This document shows positions 47,860 to 59,332 of a stretch of 64,000 nucleotides of DNA, in pieces. The stretch is taken from the NCBI GenBank assembly GCA_034620365.1, contig JAQGEQ010000133.1:157001-221000 (forward strand), read 5' to 3'. The first letter of the stretch is position 1. Each line of letters begins with the position of its first letter. The notes under the pieces are model-generated. The model saw nothing but the letters and a program-made list of their open reading frames with translations, had not been told where the DNA came from and made no database searches. The translations under genes were made by a program, and so were the position numbers. Source of the DNA: Pegea sp. RAD2-039. Its lineage: Eukaryota; Chordata; Thaliacea; Salpida; Salpidae.

Positions 47860-49440
47860 ATTTAAAAGTAAATTTATTTACGAGTAAATTTAGTTTTTAT
47901 TTTGTAAAAAACTGAAGTAAAAACAATTGATGTCAGAATTTTGTTTTCTTGTTTCTAAACATGTTACTAATAATGTGACAAAAATTTTACAAATAGAAAA
48001 CTTTCCTTTCAGCAAAAAGAGTATTTGCAATTAAACTTCAACTGAAAATGAATTTAACGTAAAAAAATCGTTATTTTTATTTATTTTTGATATCACTAAA
48101 ATCAAATAAGTTAAACATCATTTCAAAAAACCTACTTTCAATGCTGTAAATACTTTAATGCAGTAGATAATTATTTGGAAACTTTTCAATTTCTAACCCA
48201 TTTAATTTTTTAGTCTCCCAAGTAATATTAATTAACCAAAACATTAAACATAAACTAAATTATTACAAATTTTACAAATCTTTTAGTAAATCATTTAAGG
48301 ACTAATAGTTGGTTTGATATTTGGTATTGTAGTAAATGTATAATTTTCATAATTATAAGTTATAAACTAGATATTCTTTATTCACATTCTAATTACGATT
48401 AATAAATATGTCAATATCCTTGCAAAAAAAACAGAACTTGTTTTTTGAATTGTATCTAACAACTTCTAAATTTTTTTAGCGAGTTTAATTTATAATATAA
48501 TTTGTAGACTGTTGATAATTGTTGATGTCAATAAGCACTTGGTTATCAAATTGATGGCTAAGCTCAACAATATCTTATTTGACTAAACAACTAACTGTTT
48601 TATATTTTTCAATTTTTCAAATTCATTTTAAATTTATGTACAAAGTAGTTCAGTTTTAATTTTTTCTATTTTAGTCATTTTATTTCTTTTCGGGATTAGT
48701 TCCAACAGTTTGACGCTTTGAAAGCTTTTCAAAAGTTTAACATCGTTTTGTTTTTATATTTGAAAGCCTACTCTAATTGAATATTTTCAGAGATTTATAG
48801 TTTTCATTAATATGCAATAATAGTTAAACATTATAAAAGTAAATATCAGTTTGAATATTTTATATAAATCAAGTTCTATTAAATTGTTTGATATTATTTT
48901 TTAAATAAGTTAGTAGTCTCTGTTTGTTTTAAATATCCAATGAAAAACGTAACGGTTTGTTTTAATTAATTAAGAAACAAAGTAGTCATTTAACTGCTTG
49001 TTTTTATTATAAAAATTGAAATATAAAAGATTTTTTGAAAACTTTTAGAATATATATTTTTAAATCCTTAATATAGCAAATTTTCAAATTTTTTAACCAT
49101 TTAAAAATGATTTATTTCTCTTTTAAACAATACTTTTTTTTGTAATAAAATTTATACAAAGTTGACATTATATGTTGATTTGCAAAAATTAAATAGGTGA
49201 CTGTCTCTCTTAGTGATTAAGCAGAAAAATAATATTGAAAAATTTTTCAATTTCTTAACATTGAAAATAAAGCTGATAGCTTGTAATGTATTCTATTGAA
49301 ATTATATTTTGTATTTTGTTTTCCCCAATTTGCTTAGACTTCTATTAGTATTATTAAAAGTTTTAAATTGTAACTTACTTCGAATAAAGATCAATTTTAA
49401 ATAAAATTTAAAAAGTCTATAGATATTGTAAAAATACCTT
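47860..49440. other. AT-rich right-arm-only stretch
   Basis: It holds the second copy of the 10,090-10,310 repeat (48,490-48,740) and a decayed H hairpin near 49,205. I see no promoter box. Confidence 0.45.
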
Positions 49441-49980
49441 TATTTTCATTCAAAAGAATATTATATAATTATAACTAGATAATATAAAAAGTTTATAAAA
49501 GTTTGTATTAGGTTAATTTTAAAATTACTTTTAATTTCATGTTAAACAAGAAATAGGATTTTTTATCTTATGATAAAGATGTTGATAAACTAAATATTAT
49601 AGCGAGGTGAGTTTTTGGTTGAAAAACTATGAAAAATAAAAGACTAACAAATAAAATCTAATGCTCAATTGTTTATTCAGTAAACCTCTGTTTGTATTTT
49701 GACATACAGAATTTTCAATCTACTAAATATTTCTGTGATTTGAACTTTATACACTATGTTCTTATGATTTTACTTAAGTTTTTTACGTTGTTTGACATTA
49801 AAACACAACTATATCAGATTGTTGGAGTTTTCTTTAGTATATTTTTTTTGTAAAGTTAGACTTTATAGTTTACAGTTAAGCGATGTTCTACATTTTTCTA
49901 AAAAGTTTATAATAAAAATTTTTACTTTTTGATAACTTTGTAGGATATTATAAAATAATTCATATCTATTCTGCATAATA
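49440..49980 (+). repeat. Copy of 30,290-30,800 and 42,070-42,600(-)
   Basis: About 500 bp shared with both giant arms, lying outside their collinear order. No box or hairpin. Confidence 0.6.
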
Positions 49981-50073
49981 AAAAAGTTCTTGTTAAACAT
50001 CAATAGTATGATTCTCTGAAGACATTAAATCAATTTTTGTTAAAATCTCATTTTATCTTTTTAGCTTTTATTT

Positions 50074-50087
50074 CCGCTAGAGTGCGC
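50074..50087 (+). promoter_or_regulatory. G+C word CCGCTAGAGTGCGC
   Basis: Mirror of 22,411-22,424. Confidence 0.35.
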
Positions 50088-50219
50088 TATCAAATATAAA
50101 AATAAAACGATGTTTCTTTTCAAAACTTCAAACTGTTTGACTTATTTGTGAATGTTTACCTAACAAGTATTTTTCATTAGAGGAAATAAGGTTTTGCGTT
50201 TTCTTGAGATTGCTTGATG

Positions 50220-50238
50220 TTTACAAATTCCTTGTAAA
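50220..50238 (+). other. Downstream hairpin of a lost family A unit
   Basis: TTTACAA-ATTCC-TTGTAAA, perfect. The preceding A tail (AATAAGGTTTTGCG) is present, but its promoter and first hairpin are missing. Confidence 0.45.
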
Positions 50239-50479
50239 GGTAAATCTTCCCACTTAATTTGATGTTAATCTTTAATCATCATTTCAAATATTTAATACAA
50301 ATTTGTTGCATGCAAAATATTTTTTTTGTTGAAATCCATCTCATATTCTTGTCACAAAAATAGTAAACTTTTAAAAATTCTTAGATTTTTAATGATAATC
50401 AGATTTAGAATTGAACGAAGAAATAAATAACAACAATAATATTATCAATTAATTGAAGTATTCATGATATTTAGTAAAA

Positions 50480-50580
50480 CTGCAAACATAGCTGTTTTTA
50501 CAACTTATTTATATAGCAAAATATTTATATGATCGAATATATGAATTATAGAAATTAGCAACATATAAAAAACGCTTACA
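50480..50580 (+). ncRNA. Family E candidate unit
   Basis: CTGCAAAC (50,480-50,487), exactly 20 nt, TTTATATA (50,508-50,515): the best-preserved E promoter. The downstream sequence lacks the TTTCACCAATT body of other E copies, so promoter and body are separated here. Confidence 0.25.
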
Positions 50581-50777
50581 TACAAAAAATCATGGTATTC
50601 ATTTTTCTAAATAATGTTGCAAAATGGTTTTATCCTCACACTTTATATACAATATGAGATATGATGTTTATATTTAAAGTAGTTAAAACAATTATTGTTT
50701 GAAATTACATTTTATTAAAAAATTTTACAAAAGTAGATGAATTAAAATTTTAAATTTTGAAAAAAGGTAATTTGGAA

Positions 50778-50792
50778 TCGACTAAATGTCGA
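50778..50792. other. TCGAC hairpin, copy 3
   Basis: TCGACTAAATGTCGA, perfect, within sequence inverted relative to 41,640-41,800. Confidence 0.5.
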
Positions 50793-51095
50793 TGACACCA
50801 GTCACTAATCTTTAAATTTCTAAAAATTAATGTATTTCACGTCTACGAGACAACAGATTCGATATGTTTTCTAAAATAAATAATTTGTTTCTTACTTTGG
50901 TATGGTATGTTATTTAACAAAATTATTTATTTTATTGCATGTACAAAAACTGTTTTTACTTTTTAGTGACATTTTTGAATTCATATACCCAAAACCAAAG
51001 TTGCATCAAAATAAGTAAGCTTTGATAGTTACCAAAAAATCTTTATAATCAATTACCTATTCCAAAAATTATAATTCTCTCTTTTTGGTTGTTTT

Positions 51096-51108
51096 CGCTA
51101 CCTAGCAG
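51096..51108 (-). promoter_or_regulatory. Decayed G+C word
   Basis: CGCTACCTAGCAG in the right context (followed by ATCGTATTTTGGTTAC). About 260 bp upstream of the A' box at 51,370, after a module junction near 51,330. Confidence 0.22.
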
Positions 51109-51369
51109 TTATCGTATTTTGGTTACAACAACAAACATCTGAAACTTAATTAGTATTTTATTGAACCACTTTAATGAATTGCACAAATTGTAGATTGGTT
51201 CATGTTTTGTGCAACAAAGCAAATTATTGTTTTTTTTATTTTTATCGTTAAAAAAGAATTGTTTAAATTTTTTTAGTAAACATTTTATCAACTCTTTTAA
51301 AAATATATTTGTTATTCTTTTCTTGTATTTCATTTTAAATGATTAAATTATACATAATGTTCGATGAAG

Positions 51370-51504
51370 CCACAAACTTAAGGTCTTAGGCAGTTTATAT
51401 ATAACATTTACAAATCCTTTTTCACTGAAATACCAAATCCAGTATTTATAAATGCAATATTTGGAAGATGCACTTTTGCATCTGTTTATCAACTAAGTAT
51501 TTTT
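51370..51504 (+). ncRNA. Family A' candidate small-RNA unit
   Basis: CCACAAAC (51,370-51,377), exactly 20 nt, TATATAA (51,398-51,404), perfect hairpin AGATGCACTTTTGCATCT (51,466-51,483), T5 (51,500-51,504). The body is almost identical to 5,786-5,920. Confidence 0.48.
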
Positions 51505-52055
51505 CATAAGTAAGAACCACAGAGATTGTATTTTCTTTAAAATAAAAATTTAGTTAAATCTCATCATCAAATAATCTACATTTATTTTCACCATTAAATA
51601 TCTTGAAGTTTGTTAAAATAGCAAATTAACTCTGAGGAATACAAAAGTTCCTAGTTCAGTGTAAACGATTAATCGTAATTAAATAAATCGTAATAAAGCA
51701 ACTATAAACACCAATTTAACAATTATAAATTGTATATATAATAATCGAGCAAATATTTACTAAAATAAATTGTAACTGTTAATGAATATAGTTTTCAAAA
51801 GTTAAAACCAAATGTAATTTTGATAATATGAATAGCGAAAACAAGTTAAATTAAATTTTTAAAATAGTTAAAAACCCATTAATTATAACTTTTTGCTTTT
51901 ATCGTTTGCATTATCTAGCAAATAGAATATTTTGGGTAATAACAATTATCTAATATTTTAATAGTCTCTGAAATTATTTTGAAAATTAAACGAAGTTAAT
52001 TAAAAATCTTATTATTAAAAAAAGTCGTATAGTGCTCCCATTTTAAAAACAAAAA

Positions 52056-52100
52056 GTCACATAGTTTTTGATTTAATTTCTTATCGTCAGTACGATTGAT
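52056..52100 (+). promoter_or_regulatory. E-box block, E-box lost
   Basis: GTCACATAG then CAGTACGATTGATC; 257 bp upstream of the B' box. Confidence 0.33.
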
Positions 52101-52312
52101 CATTTTTAATTTTAGTCATCGAAGTAGAAATAGATTTAAATCTAAATTAAATAAAACTTGATAAGAAAAATTAAACTAATTTGGTTTGTAAAATAGTAAA
52201 CTTATAATAAATTTTCTTATCAACTTGAAAATCAAATTTTCTATTATAACAATGTTAGTCAACAAAATGCTTATCAATAAAATTAAAAAAATAATTTCAT
52301 TTGAACTTGATC

Positions 52313-52424
52313 CCATACACTTCAGATTGCAACAACGTATATAAGAAATGAAAAGTAAAATAAAATAAAGCTCAATCTTTCGTAAGGGATTGCAAATTTT
52401 TAAATTTGGAGTTAAAGTACTTTA
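52313..52424 (+). ncRNA. Family B' candidate small-RNA unit
   Basis: CCATACAC (52,313-52,320), TATATAAG (52,338-52,345), palindrome TAAAGTACTTTA (52,413-52,424) inside GTTAAAGTACTTTACAAC. Confidence 0.36.
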
Positions 52425-52767
52425 CAACAAAACTTTAAATGATAAATAAGTTTAATAACTTGAGTTATTATTCATCACAAAATATGTTTGTAAACATGTT
52501 ATTGGTAATATCACAGATTTTTTACTGATTGAAAAATTTTCATTCAACAAATCACAAACATAGATTTTATTATCATTTAATCGAAATCATGAAATATCAC
52601 CTCGGCAATTCTGATTATTTTCTATCATTAGATGAAATATCAGAAATTACTGTTTTGCTTCTACAGTTTTAAAAGTTCTAATTTCATATAGTTTAGAATA
52701 AATTTAGTTTTTATTGTTTGATTCTTTACAATAATGCAAAAATTATAACTTTTTGTTTTCACTCTTT

Positions 52768-52781
52768 GCGCCATCTAGCGG
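52768..52781 (-). promoter_or_regulatory. Perfect G+C word
   Basis: GCGCCATCTAGCGG in a 350-bp segment (52,720-53,070) directly similar to 28,250-28,620. Confidence 0.5.
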
Positions 52782-53069
52782 ATAGATTAAGTTTGCTACA
52801 ATAATAAATATCTGAAACTTAAATATTCTTTTTAGTCGATTGCTTTAAACTATCTTGAGGATTAAAAATAGACCTATTTCTTAGTAAATAATCTTCAAAA
52901 AGTAGGTTAATCACCAGAATGATTCATTAACTGAAATTAAGAAAAAGTTTTTAAGTAAATATTTTACATACGAGTTGTTTACAGTAGATGTAAAATATAT
53001 TTCGCAACGCTAACAATTAGGATAAATCTAATATAAAAAACTTACTCTCAGAACTGGTGTAATTTTATT

Positions 53070-53980
53070 GAAAATTGATAATTCAAAATTCAAAATTGAT
53101 TGAAAATTAGGTAGTTTGGCGGATGATAAATATATGAATATTTTGCTGATGATGAAGAAATTATTAAAAGGCTTTAAACTTCAAATATTTTATAATTAAT
53201 TAATTGACGATTATTTTTTAAATTTAATTTTCAACTTGAAATGAAGAATAAAATTCTTTTTAAATTCATCAATAATTAGCAACTAATGTTTTAAAAAATA
53301 ATAGAAAATTAAAAAATAACTTTTTTTATTTTGATGAAAACTTTCGGATCTTGATGAAAGTGTGCTTTTGATTGACAAGAAAATTTATCGTTGAATATAT
53401 ATTATTAAATTGCAAATTTTTCACACCAAAAATGTTTAATGATAAACTATTGTCTGTTTGAATCTGTATATGACATTCATAATTGCAAATAGTTATAACA
53501 AGTCATCACCAAAAAATTAAATTATTTGCTTTTTATAACAAAAAAGACTTTCAAACATCTTATCAAAGAAATCCATAGTATTATCTGGTAAATATAAACT
53601 TTATAAATAAAATCATATTTAAGTTTTTACAGAAGTAAGATAGATTAATTAAATAAATATTTAGTTGATATAAATGAAATAACAAAATCAAGCAAAAATA
53701 TTATTTATAAATTGTAGATTTTATGTCATTGAGAAGTTTTGATAATTTGAGAGAAACTTATTCCATCGTATAAACATTTAAATTAAACATAAAAATATAA
53801 ATATAAATCATTATTTTTATAATTACAATGTAATAGTTTTTTATATTACTTCTTTTTTAATTCCATTGAAAAATTTCAATTTTTGTTGAAATGAAAAAAA
53901 CAGAATTTCCAATTAACTTATACTGTGAAGTAAATTGAACCAATAATAACATTAGAAAAATGGTATTTTCAACAACAATA
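53070..53980. other. AT-rich stretch, no module recognised
   Basis: No box, stem-loop family or repeat partner was found. Confidence 0.5.
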
Positions 53981-54079
53981 ACAATAAAGTAAAGTATAGT
54001 TAATATTTGAAGAATTTGCTACTTTAGGTGATTTTATTGCTTTTTTATAACCATAGATAGTTATGATCTGGAAAATATT

Positions 54080-54115
54080 TCACCAATTTCTGGTCCATAA
54101 TATGAAAGATGTACT
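54080..54115 (+). repeat. Family E body fragment
   Basis: TTTCACCAATTTCTGG and CCATAATATGAAAG tracts. A TATAACC lies about 35 nt upstream (near 54,046) and a weak box-like TTTGCTAC before it. Confidence 0.35.
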
Positions 54116-54443
54116 GTTATATCTAATTAATTTCAAGTTTTTATATTACAAAAAGACAAAAATTTTCAGATTTCCACAAAATAGGTGGATCGTTTAGATT
54201 TTAAAATATATATTATTAAAATTAATCTTTAAAAATTTATCAACTTCTTGTTATTATAATCTATTATTATTATTTTTTTATTATCTTTGAAATAATTTTG
54301 TTTATTATTTTCTTTTCTTGTTTATGTTTATATTTTATAATTTTTCTTATCAACTTAAAAATCCATTTTTTATATTTCAGCATTATCTGTCAACAAGAAG
54401 TTTATTATTGAAACTAGAAAAATTTAACCGTTTGAACTTGATC

Positions 54444-54480
54444 CCACAAACGCTAGATTTCAGAAAAGTTTATAAATAAT
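54444..54480 (+). promoter_or_regulatory. Family B promoter with replaced body
   Basis: CCACAAAC (54,444-54,451) and TATAAATA (54,471-54,478) are intact, but the B hairpin is absent; after about 54,540 the sequence matches the right end of the 46.7-kb module instead. Confidence 0.35.
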
Positions 54481-54766
54481 AAAAAGTACACTAAAACTAG
54501 AAGCTTAAACGTGTTAATATAATTTTGAAATTTTTATTACAGATAAAACTGAATATGAAACAGATATTAGTGATGCCATAAATAATTATCTTTGATTAAC
54601 TGAAGGTTAACCTTTAATAAGGTTAATTGATAAGGTTAAAATTTTTTGAAAATTTTGTAACATTATCAGTTATATCTGTACAAAAATGTAAGGAAGTTGT
54701 TTTTATGTCATTTTTTCTGCATAATAGAAACTCAAATTAATTAACCTCTTTACTAAATGAATTTTC

Positions 54767-54877
54767 GTTGAACAATGTTTCAACTCCAAATTAGGTTTTT
54801 AACAACCGTTGATTTTTCGAGAAAAGTTTTTGTGATTTTTCATTGTTTATCACTTTGTCGTAATCTAAAGTTTGTGG
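54767..54877 (-). ncRNA. Family B candidate small-RNA unit
   Basis: Exact box (54,870-54,877). The hairpin GTTGAACAATGTTTCAAC (54,767-54,784) has a new loop and an intact stem. TATA is weak (ATAAACAATG). The variable block has CAACGGTTGTT. Confidence 0.42.
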
Positions 54878-55103
54878 GGTCAAGTTTAAACAAATTTATT
54901 TTTACAATTTTAATATAAATTTGTTGTTGATAAACAATGTATTTTTGTAAAAGTTTAAATAAAACATTTTGTATCAAAAATTTGTTTACTCATTAAATAA
55001 CTTACAAGTTAAAAACTTTTTAAACAAACTTCTCTTCCATTTTAAATTAATTATTTATCTTTTAGTTAGTTTAAAATTTTCTATCTCGTTTACATTTCTA
55101 GGA

Positions 55104-55200
55104 CAACAACCAACAGACTGTATCGTTTTTGCTTAATTCTGTTTTTGTTTAAATGAAAACTAATTTACAATTAAAGGACAATCAATCCAAATTTGTAAAA
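55104..55200 (+). ncRNA. Degenerate family C-like unit (C2)
   Basis: The box position reads CAACAACC (55,104-55,111) before AACAGACTG. A TTTACA/TGTAAA long-loop stem is at 55,164-55,199. Confidence 0.15.
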
Positions 55201-56663
55201 TATTACACTTGAAACCTTTGTTAGTTTAAACTAACTTCTTTATAAATATTTGTAATTTTCTTTTAGTTGTAAACTTCAGTAAAACAAGTTTTAAGAAATT
55301 TTATTCTAGGGTATAAAAGAAATTGTTGAAAAATTCTTTCTTAATGTTAGTCAGCAATCAAATACTATAAAAGCTTTCTTAAACATTTTATAAATCAATT
55401 TTTGTTTACAGACTTCTTTATTTATATTAGCTTAGTCGCTTTGTATTTTGATTCTAATGAAAATATTATATTTTCATTTAAAATAAAAAAATTAAAAATT
55501 GCTATTTCAGATTTAGAATAACATCATAACAACAATTTTTTCAATAACAATATCAGTAAAGTATACATAATGTTTGAACAAATTGCAAAAAAAAACACAA
55601 GTTTTAAAAGTTTTTTTTATGGTGGAGATTTGTGAAAAAAAAATTAATGGTTTGTTTAAATTTAAGTTGGTTACAATCTTAATAAAATATCAGATCTTAA
55701 TTTTGGTAAAACGTTGATCTAACAACTTTTGTAAAGAGATAAAATTTAAATTTCATTTGGAATTTACTATAAAAACTAATGCAGCTTCATTATTTAGCAT
55801 TTTAGATTGATATTGAATCTTTATTTGAATTAAAAGTTGTAAAGTTTTTATTGACAGAAACTTTTTAAAGCAAAGTCAATTGAAATTGAATTATAATTTT
55901 AAATGTTGCTTTTTTAAAAAGTAGTGTCCAGTACCCAAAAATACTTTTGAATAGTTGTATTTTAATTTTATATTGTAGTGTTAAACTTAATTACTTTTAC
56001 CTATACTATCATCTCATTTTAGAGTGACAATTGTTTTTTTACGTTAAAATTAGAGAAATAAAACTATTAAGCTATAGTAATATATTATAGAAAGAATGTT
56101 GTAAATTAGTAAATAAAATTTAGTGCTGGATTACTAAAAACTGTTTCTTCAATTGTTTTATCTACAGTTTAATTGCAGATAAATACAGAGAAAAAGCATA
56201 TTTAGTAAGATAATTTAACAAAATATAAACTAAAAGTGGCTGAATCAGGATTTTCACTATCTAAATAAGACGATTTTCTAAAGATTTTTTTATATTCCAA
56301 TTAATTTTTTTTTAATTATAAAAACTAAACATCAAATTAATTTACAAACAATAAAATTAAATACTCTTTTGCATAAGCTATTACTATATTTGTATATATA
56401 TTTAATTTTTCATAATAAAATTTTTTTAAATTGTAAAATGTGCTTCAAATTTCTTAGACTCAAAATTTGAAAGAAGTTGTATCAAACAAGTTTATAAAGA
56501 TGTTTTATAGTAGAAATACTTATTTTACTGAAAATAAAGTTTTATATTAGAAAACATTCTGTCACATTTTCAGTATCATCTTTCTAATAATGGAATAAAC
56601 TTTTAACCTAAATTTTTTTTTCTATAATTTTTTGCAGAGAAATTATTTATTAAATGAATTTTT

Positions 56664-56787
56664 GTTGAAAAGTATTTCAACTCCAAAATTGTATCAAGTA
56701 TCTACCTATTATTGAAATTATATGAGGTCTGGTCATGTAAAGGTAATTTTCATTTCATATAACTTCATTACAACCTAGAGTTTGTGG
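56664..56787 (-). ncRNA. Family B candidate small-RNA unit
   Basis: Exact box (56,780-56,787), CATATA (56,756-56,761), perfect hairpin GTTGAAAAGTATTTCAAC (56,664-56,681). Compared with the 16.6-kb paralog, about 37 nt next to the stem cannot be aligned while both sides are nearly identical. Confidence 0.45.
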
Positions 56788-57053
56788 GATCAAGTTTAAA
56801 CAAACTACCCAGCTTTGACAAAATATTTTTTTCTTCGTATAAAAATAATCTTTTTGTTGACAAGGAATGTTCAAATAATAATTTTGACATTAAAACTGAA
56901 ACTTAACTTACTAAAAAATATAGAAGTAACCAATTTGTTATACGAACGAAATTAGTCTAAGATTGTAACTAGTTAAGAAATTTAACTTTCTGAAGCTTTA
57001 TTTAAGTCAAATATAAATCTATTTCTACATTGATGCTTCAATAGAAACTTAGT

Positions 57054-57105
57054 GGTCGTGCTGACAAGTAAAAATTAAAAGAAAATCAAGTCAGAAGCCA
57101 TGTTA
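57054..57105 (-). promoter_or_regulatory. E-box block, E-box decayed
   Basis: GTCGTGCTGAC is kept; the E-box reads CATGTT. About 318 bp upstream of the B box at 56,780. Confidence 0.33.
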
Positions 57106-57180
57106 GTTTTTTGTTCTTAAACTGCTTATAACAATTATAGACTAAATAATCTTTGTTTACGATTGACCAATTTCAAAACA

Positions 57181-57216
57181 AGTTCGAATCCTGGTTACAG
57201 CATATTTTTTTTATTT
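57181..57216 (+). other. tRNA B-box-like word plus T run
   Basis: GTTCGAATCC, the classic T-loop/B-box sequence, followed by GTTACAG and T8. No A box and no acceptor partner are seen upstream. A related decayed stretch lies near 37,010. It could be a tRNA-derived remnant or chance. Confidence 0.2.
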
Positions 57217-57289
57217 TAAGTTTATCTTTTCTCCTTACTTTTCCATTGTATCTTCTACTACAGTCTGTATATTTAAAATATTTAAAAGA

Positions 57290-57395
57290 AATTAGAAAGA
57301 AAACTACTAATAGCAAACAGATTTTAACAATTTTAAGAAATTTATAGAAAAAATTCAATCTTGATATTCTTATGAAAAATAATCTTCGTTTGTGG
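57290..57395 (-). ncRNA. Family G candidate unit
   Basis: Exact box (57,388-57,395) and TATTCTTATGA-like weak TATA. The body CTGTTTGCTATTAGTAG matches 10,994-11,090. Antisense frames here are not supported as genes. Confidence 0.27.
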
Positions 57396-57509
57396 TAACG
57401 ATAGATTTTGTGTAGAAAAACTGTTGTTCTTAAAAAAATGTTGACTTAAATGAATAAATCAATGATTAAAAAGTAAAAGAAAAATGTAACATAAAAAATT
57501 TGAAAATCA

Positions 57510-57629
57510 GATGCAAATGTGCATCTTCCAAAATAAATCAATAAAAAGACTCTTATTTCATCAGTCAATCCGGCTTTCCCTGCAACCTTTACGGTTATAT
57601 ATTATCTTCATTCAATCATATGTTTGTGG
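57510..57629 (-). ncRNA. Family A candidate small-RNA unit
   Basis: Box 57,622-57,629, exactly 20 nt, TTATATA (57,595-57,601), perfect hairpin AGATGCAAATGTGCATCT (57,510-57,527). The block after ACCGTAAAG contains GTTGCAGGGAAAGCCGG, one of the most G+C-rich tracts in the window and absent from the 8.2-kb paralog. Confidence 0.48.
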
Positions 57630-57915
57630 TATCGGTAAATTTTTCGATTGCTTTAATCAATCGATAAAGTTATTGTTGATATTATTGTTATAAAGATACT
57701 ATTAGTTCAAATTAAATTTAAGTATCATTAAACTTAGCTTCTATCAAAAACAGTTTTTTTTTCTTGGTTTAACTCCATTATTAAGTACTTTATAAATTAA
57801 AAAATATTAGTACATTGGTTACTGTGACTATTAAAAATCTTTATTGTTTTAAATAATGTAAACAAATCAGGAAAAAAGATAAACCTACAAAAAAACAAAT
57901 GAACTGTTTACTTTT

Positions 57916-57929
57916 CCGCTACTTGGCGC
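57916..57929 (+). promoter_or_regulatory. G+C word CCGCTACTTGGCGC with half-site
   Basis: Continues into GCGCTAGACGG; 287 bp upstream of the minus-strand A box. Confidence 0.45.
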
Positions 57930-58399
57930 TAGACGGTTTGTTATCTAAAAAAACTATAAAAAATACAACATTTATTATAATTATATTATTTTTTGTTATT
58001 ATTTTCAGTTTAAAGAAAATATTATATAACATATTTAGACATTTTTGTTTTTTAGGAGTCTGGAAAAGGTTAGTAACTCATGTAGTTTCCATTCTTTAAA
58101 ATTAATTTTAATTTTTGTAAATTGATATATCAATGGCAAAAAATTACAATTTTTAAAACAGTAGAATCAAAATAAAATTATTTGATATTTCATCCAATGA
58201 TAGAAAAAACAGAATTGCCGAGCTGATATTTAATGATTTCGATTAAATGATAATAAAAAGCAAAATACTAGTTTTGTTGAATGAAAAGTTTTCAATTAGT
58301 AAAAAATCTGTCGTATTACCAATAACATGTTTACAAACATATTTTGTGATGAATAATAACTCAAGTTATTAAACTTATTTATTATTTAAAGTTTCGTTG

Positions 58400-58507
58400 T
58401 AAAGTACTTTAGCTCAAAACTTGAAAACTTTGCCATCCTTTTTGAAAGATTGAGTTTTTTTTTACTTCTCATTTCTTATAAACGTTGTTGCAATCTGAAG
58501 TGTATAG
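58400..58507 (-). ncRNA. Family B' candidate small-RNA unit
   Basis: The box is CTATACAC (58,500-58,507), one change; TTATAAG-type TATA near 58,473-58,480; palindrome TAAAGTACTTTA (58,400-58,411). Confidence 0.32.
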
Positions 58508-58717
58508 GATCAAGTTCAAATGAAACTAATTTTATAATTTTCTTGCTAAGCAATTTGTTGACAAATATTGTTCAAATAGAAAATTTGATTTAAAGTTGAT
58601 AAGAAAATTTATTATAACTTTACTATTATACAAATAAAATAAGTTTAATTTTTCTTATCTAGTTGTATTTAATTAAGATTTAAAGTCATTCCTACTTTGA
58701 TGATTAAAATTAAAAAC

Positions 58718-58764
58718 CATCAGTCGTGCTGATGATGAAAAATCAAATCAAAAGCCATGTGACT
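58718..58764 (-). promoter_or_regulatory. E-box block upstream of B'
   Basis: CATCAGTCGTGCTGATGATG, itself partly self-complementary, then CATGTG (58,756-58,761). Confidence 0.42.
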
Positions 58765-59332
58765 TTTTTTTTAATTGAGAGTACTATAAGACTCAGAGAT
58801 TATATTCGTTTGATCTTCAAAATGAATTACAATTTTAAAAATCATACAAATCATTAAAGTAATTTATACAGAGAATATCAAAGTATTAGATATTTATTAT
58901 CAGCCAAAATATTCTATTTTCTAGAGAACGTAAACGATAGAAGCAAAACGTCAAAATTAATGGGTTTTTAACTAATTTTAAAGATTTAATTTAGCCTGTC
59001 TACGCTATTCATATTATCAAAGTTACATTTGGATTTTAACTGTTGAAAAATATATTCTTTAACTGTTAAAATTGATCTTAGTATTAGCTTGAATTTTATA
59101 TATACAATTTATATTTGTTAAATTTGTGTTTATAGTTGGTGTATTACGATTTAATTAATTACGATTAAATCGTTTACAGTGAACTAGGAACTTTTGTATT
59201 CCTCAGAGCTATTTTACAACTTTAACAAACTTAATAATATTTAATGGTGAAATTAAATGTAGATTATTAGATGATGAGATTTAACTAAATTCTAATTTAA
59301 AGAAAATACAATCTCTGTAATTCTTACTTATG

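Larger units (their letters stand above)
39640..50425 (-). repeat. Right arm of giant inverted repeat
   Basis: Reverse complement of 22,085-32,460 with several indels. This arm has extra segments at about 41,230-42,060 and about 47,260-49,990, and lacks two 1.2-kb segments of the left arm. The missing segments carry whole promoter units. Confidence 0.82.
51340..52560 (+). repeat. A'/B' module, copy 3
   Basis: Very close to 25,330-26,480, with the same order of elements. Confidence 0.82.
54705..57163 (+). repeat. Segmental direct repeat, copy 2
   Basis: Partner of 14,820-17,137. It ends in both copies just after CTTTGTTTAC. Confidence 0.85.
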
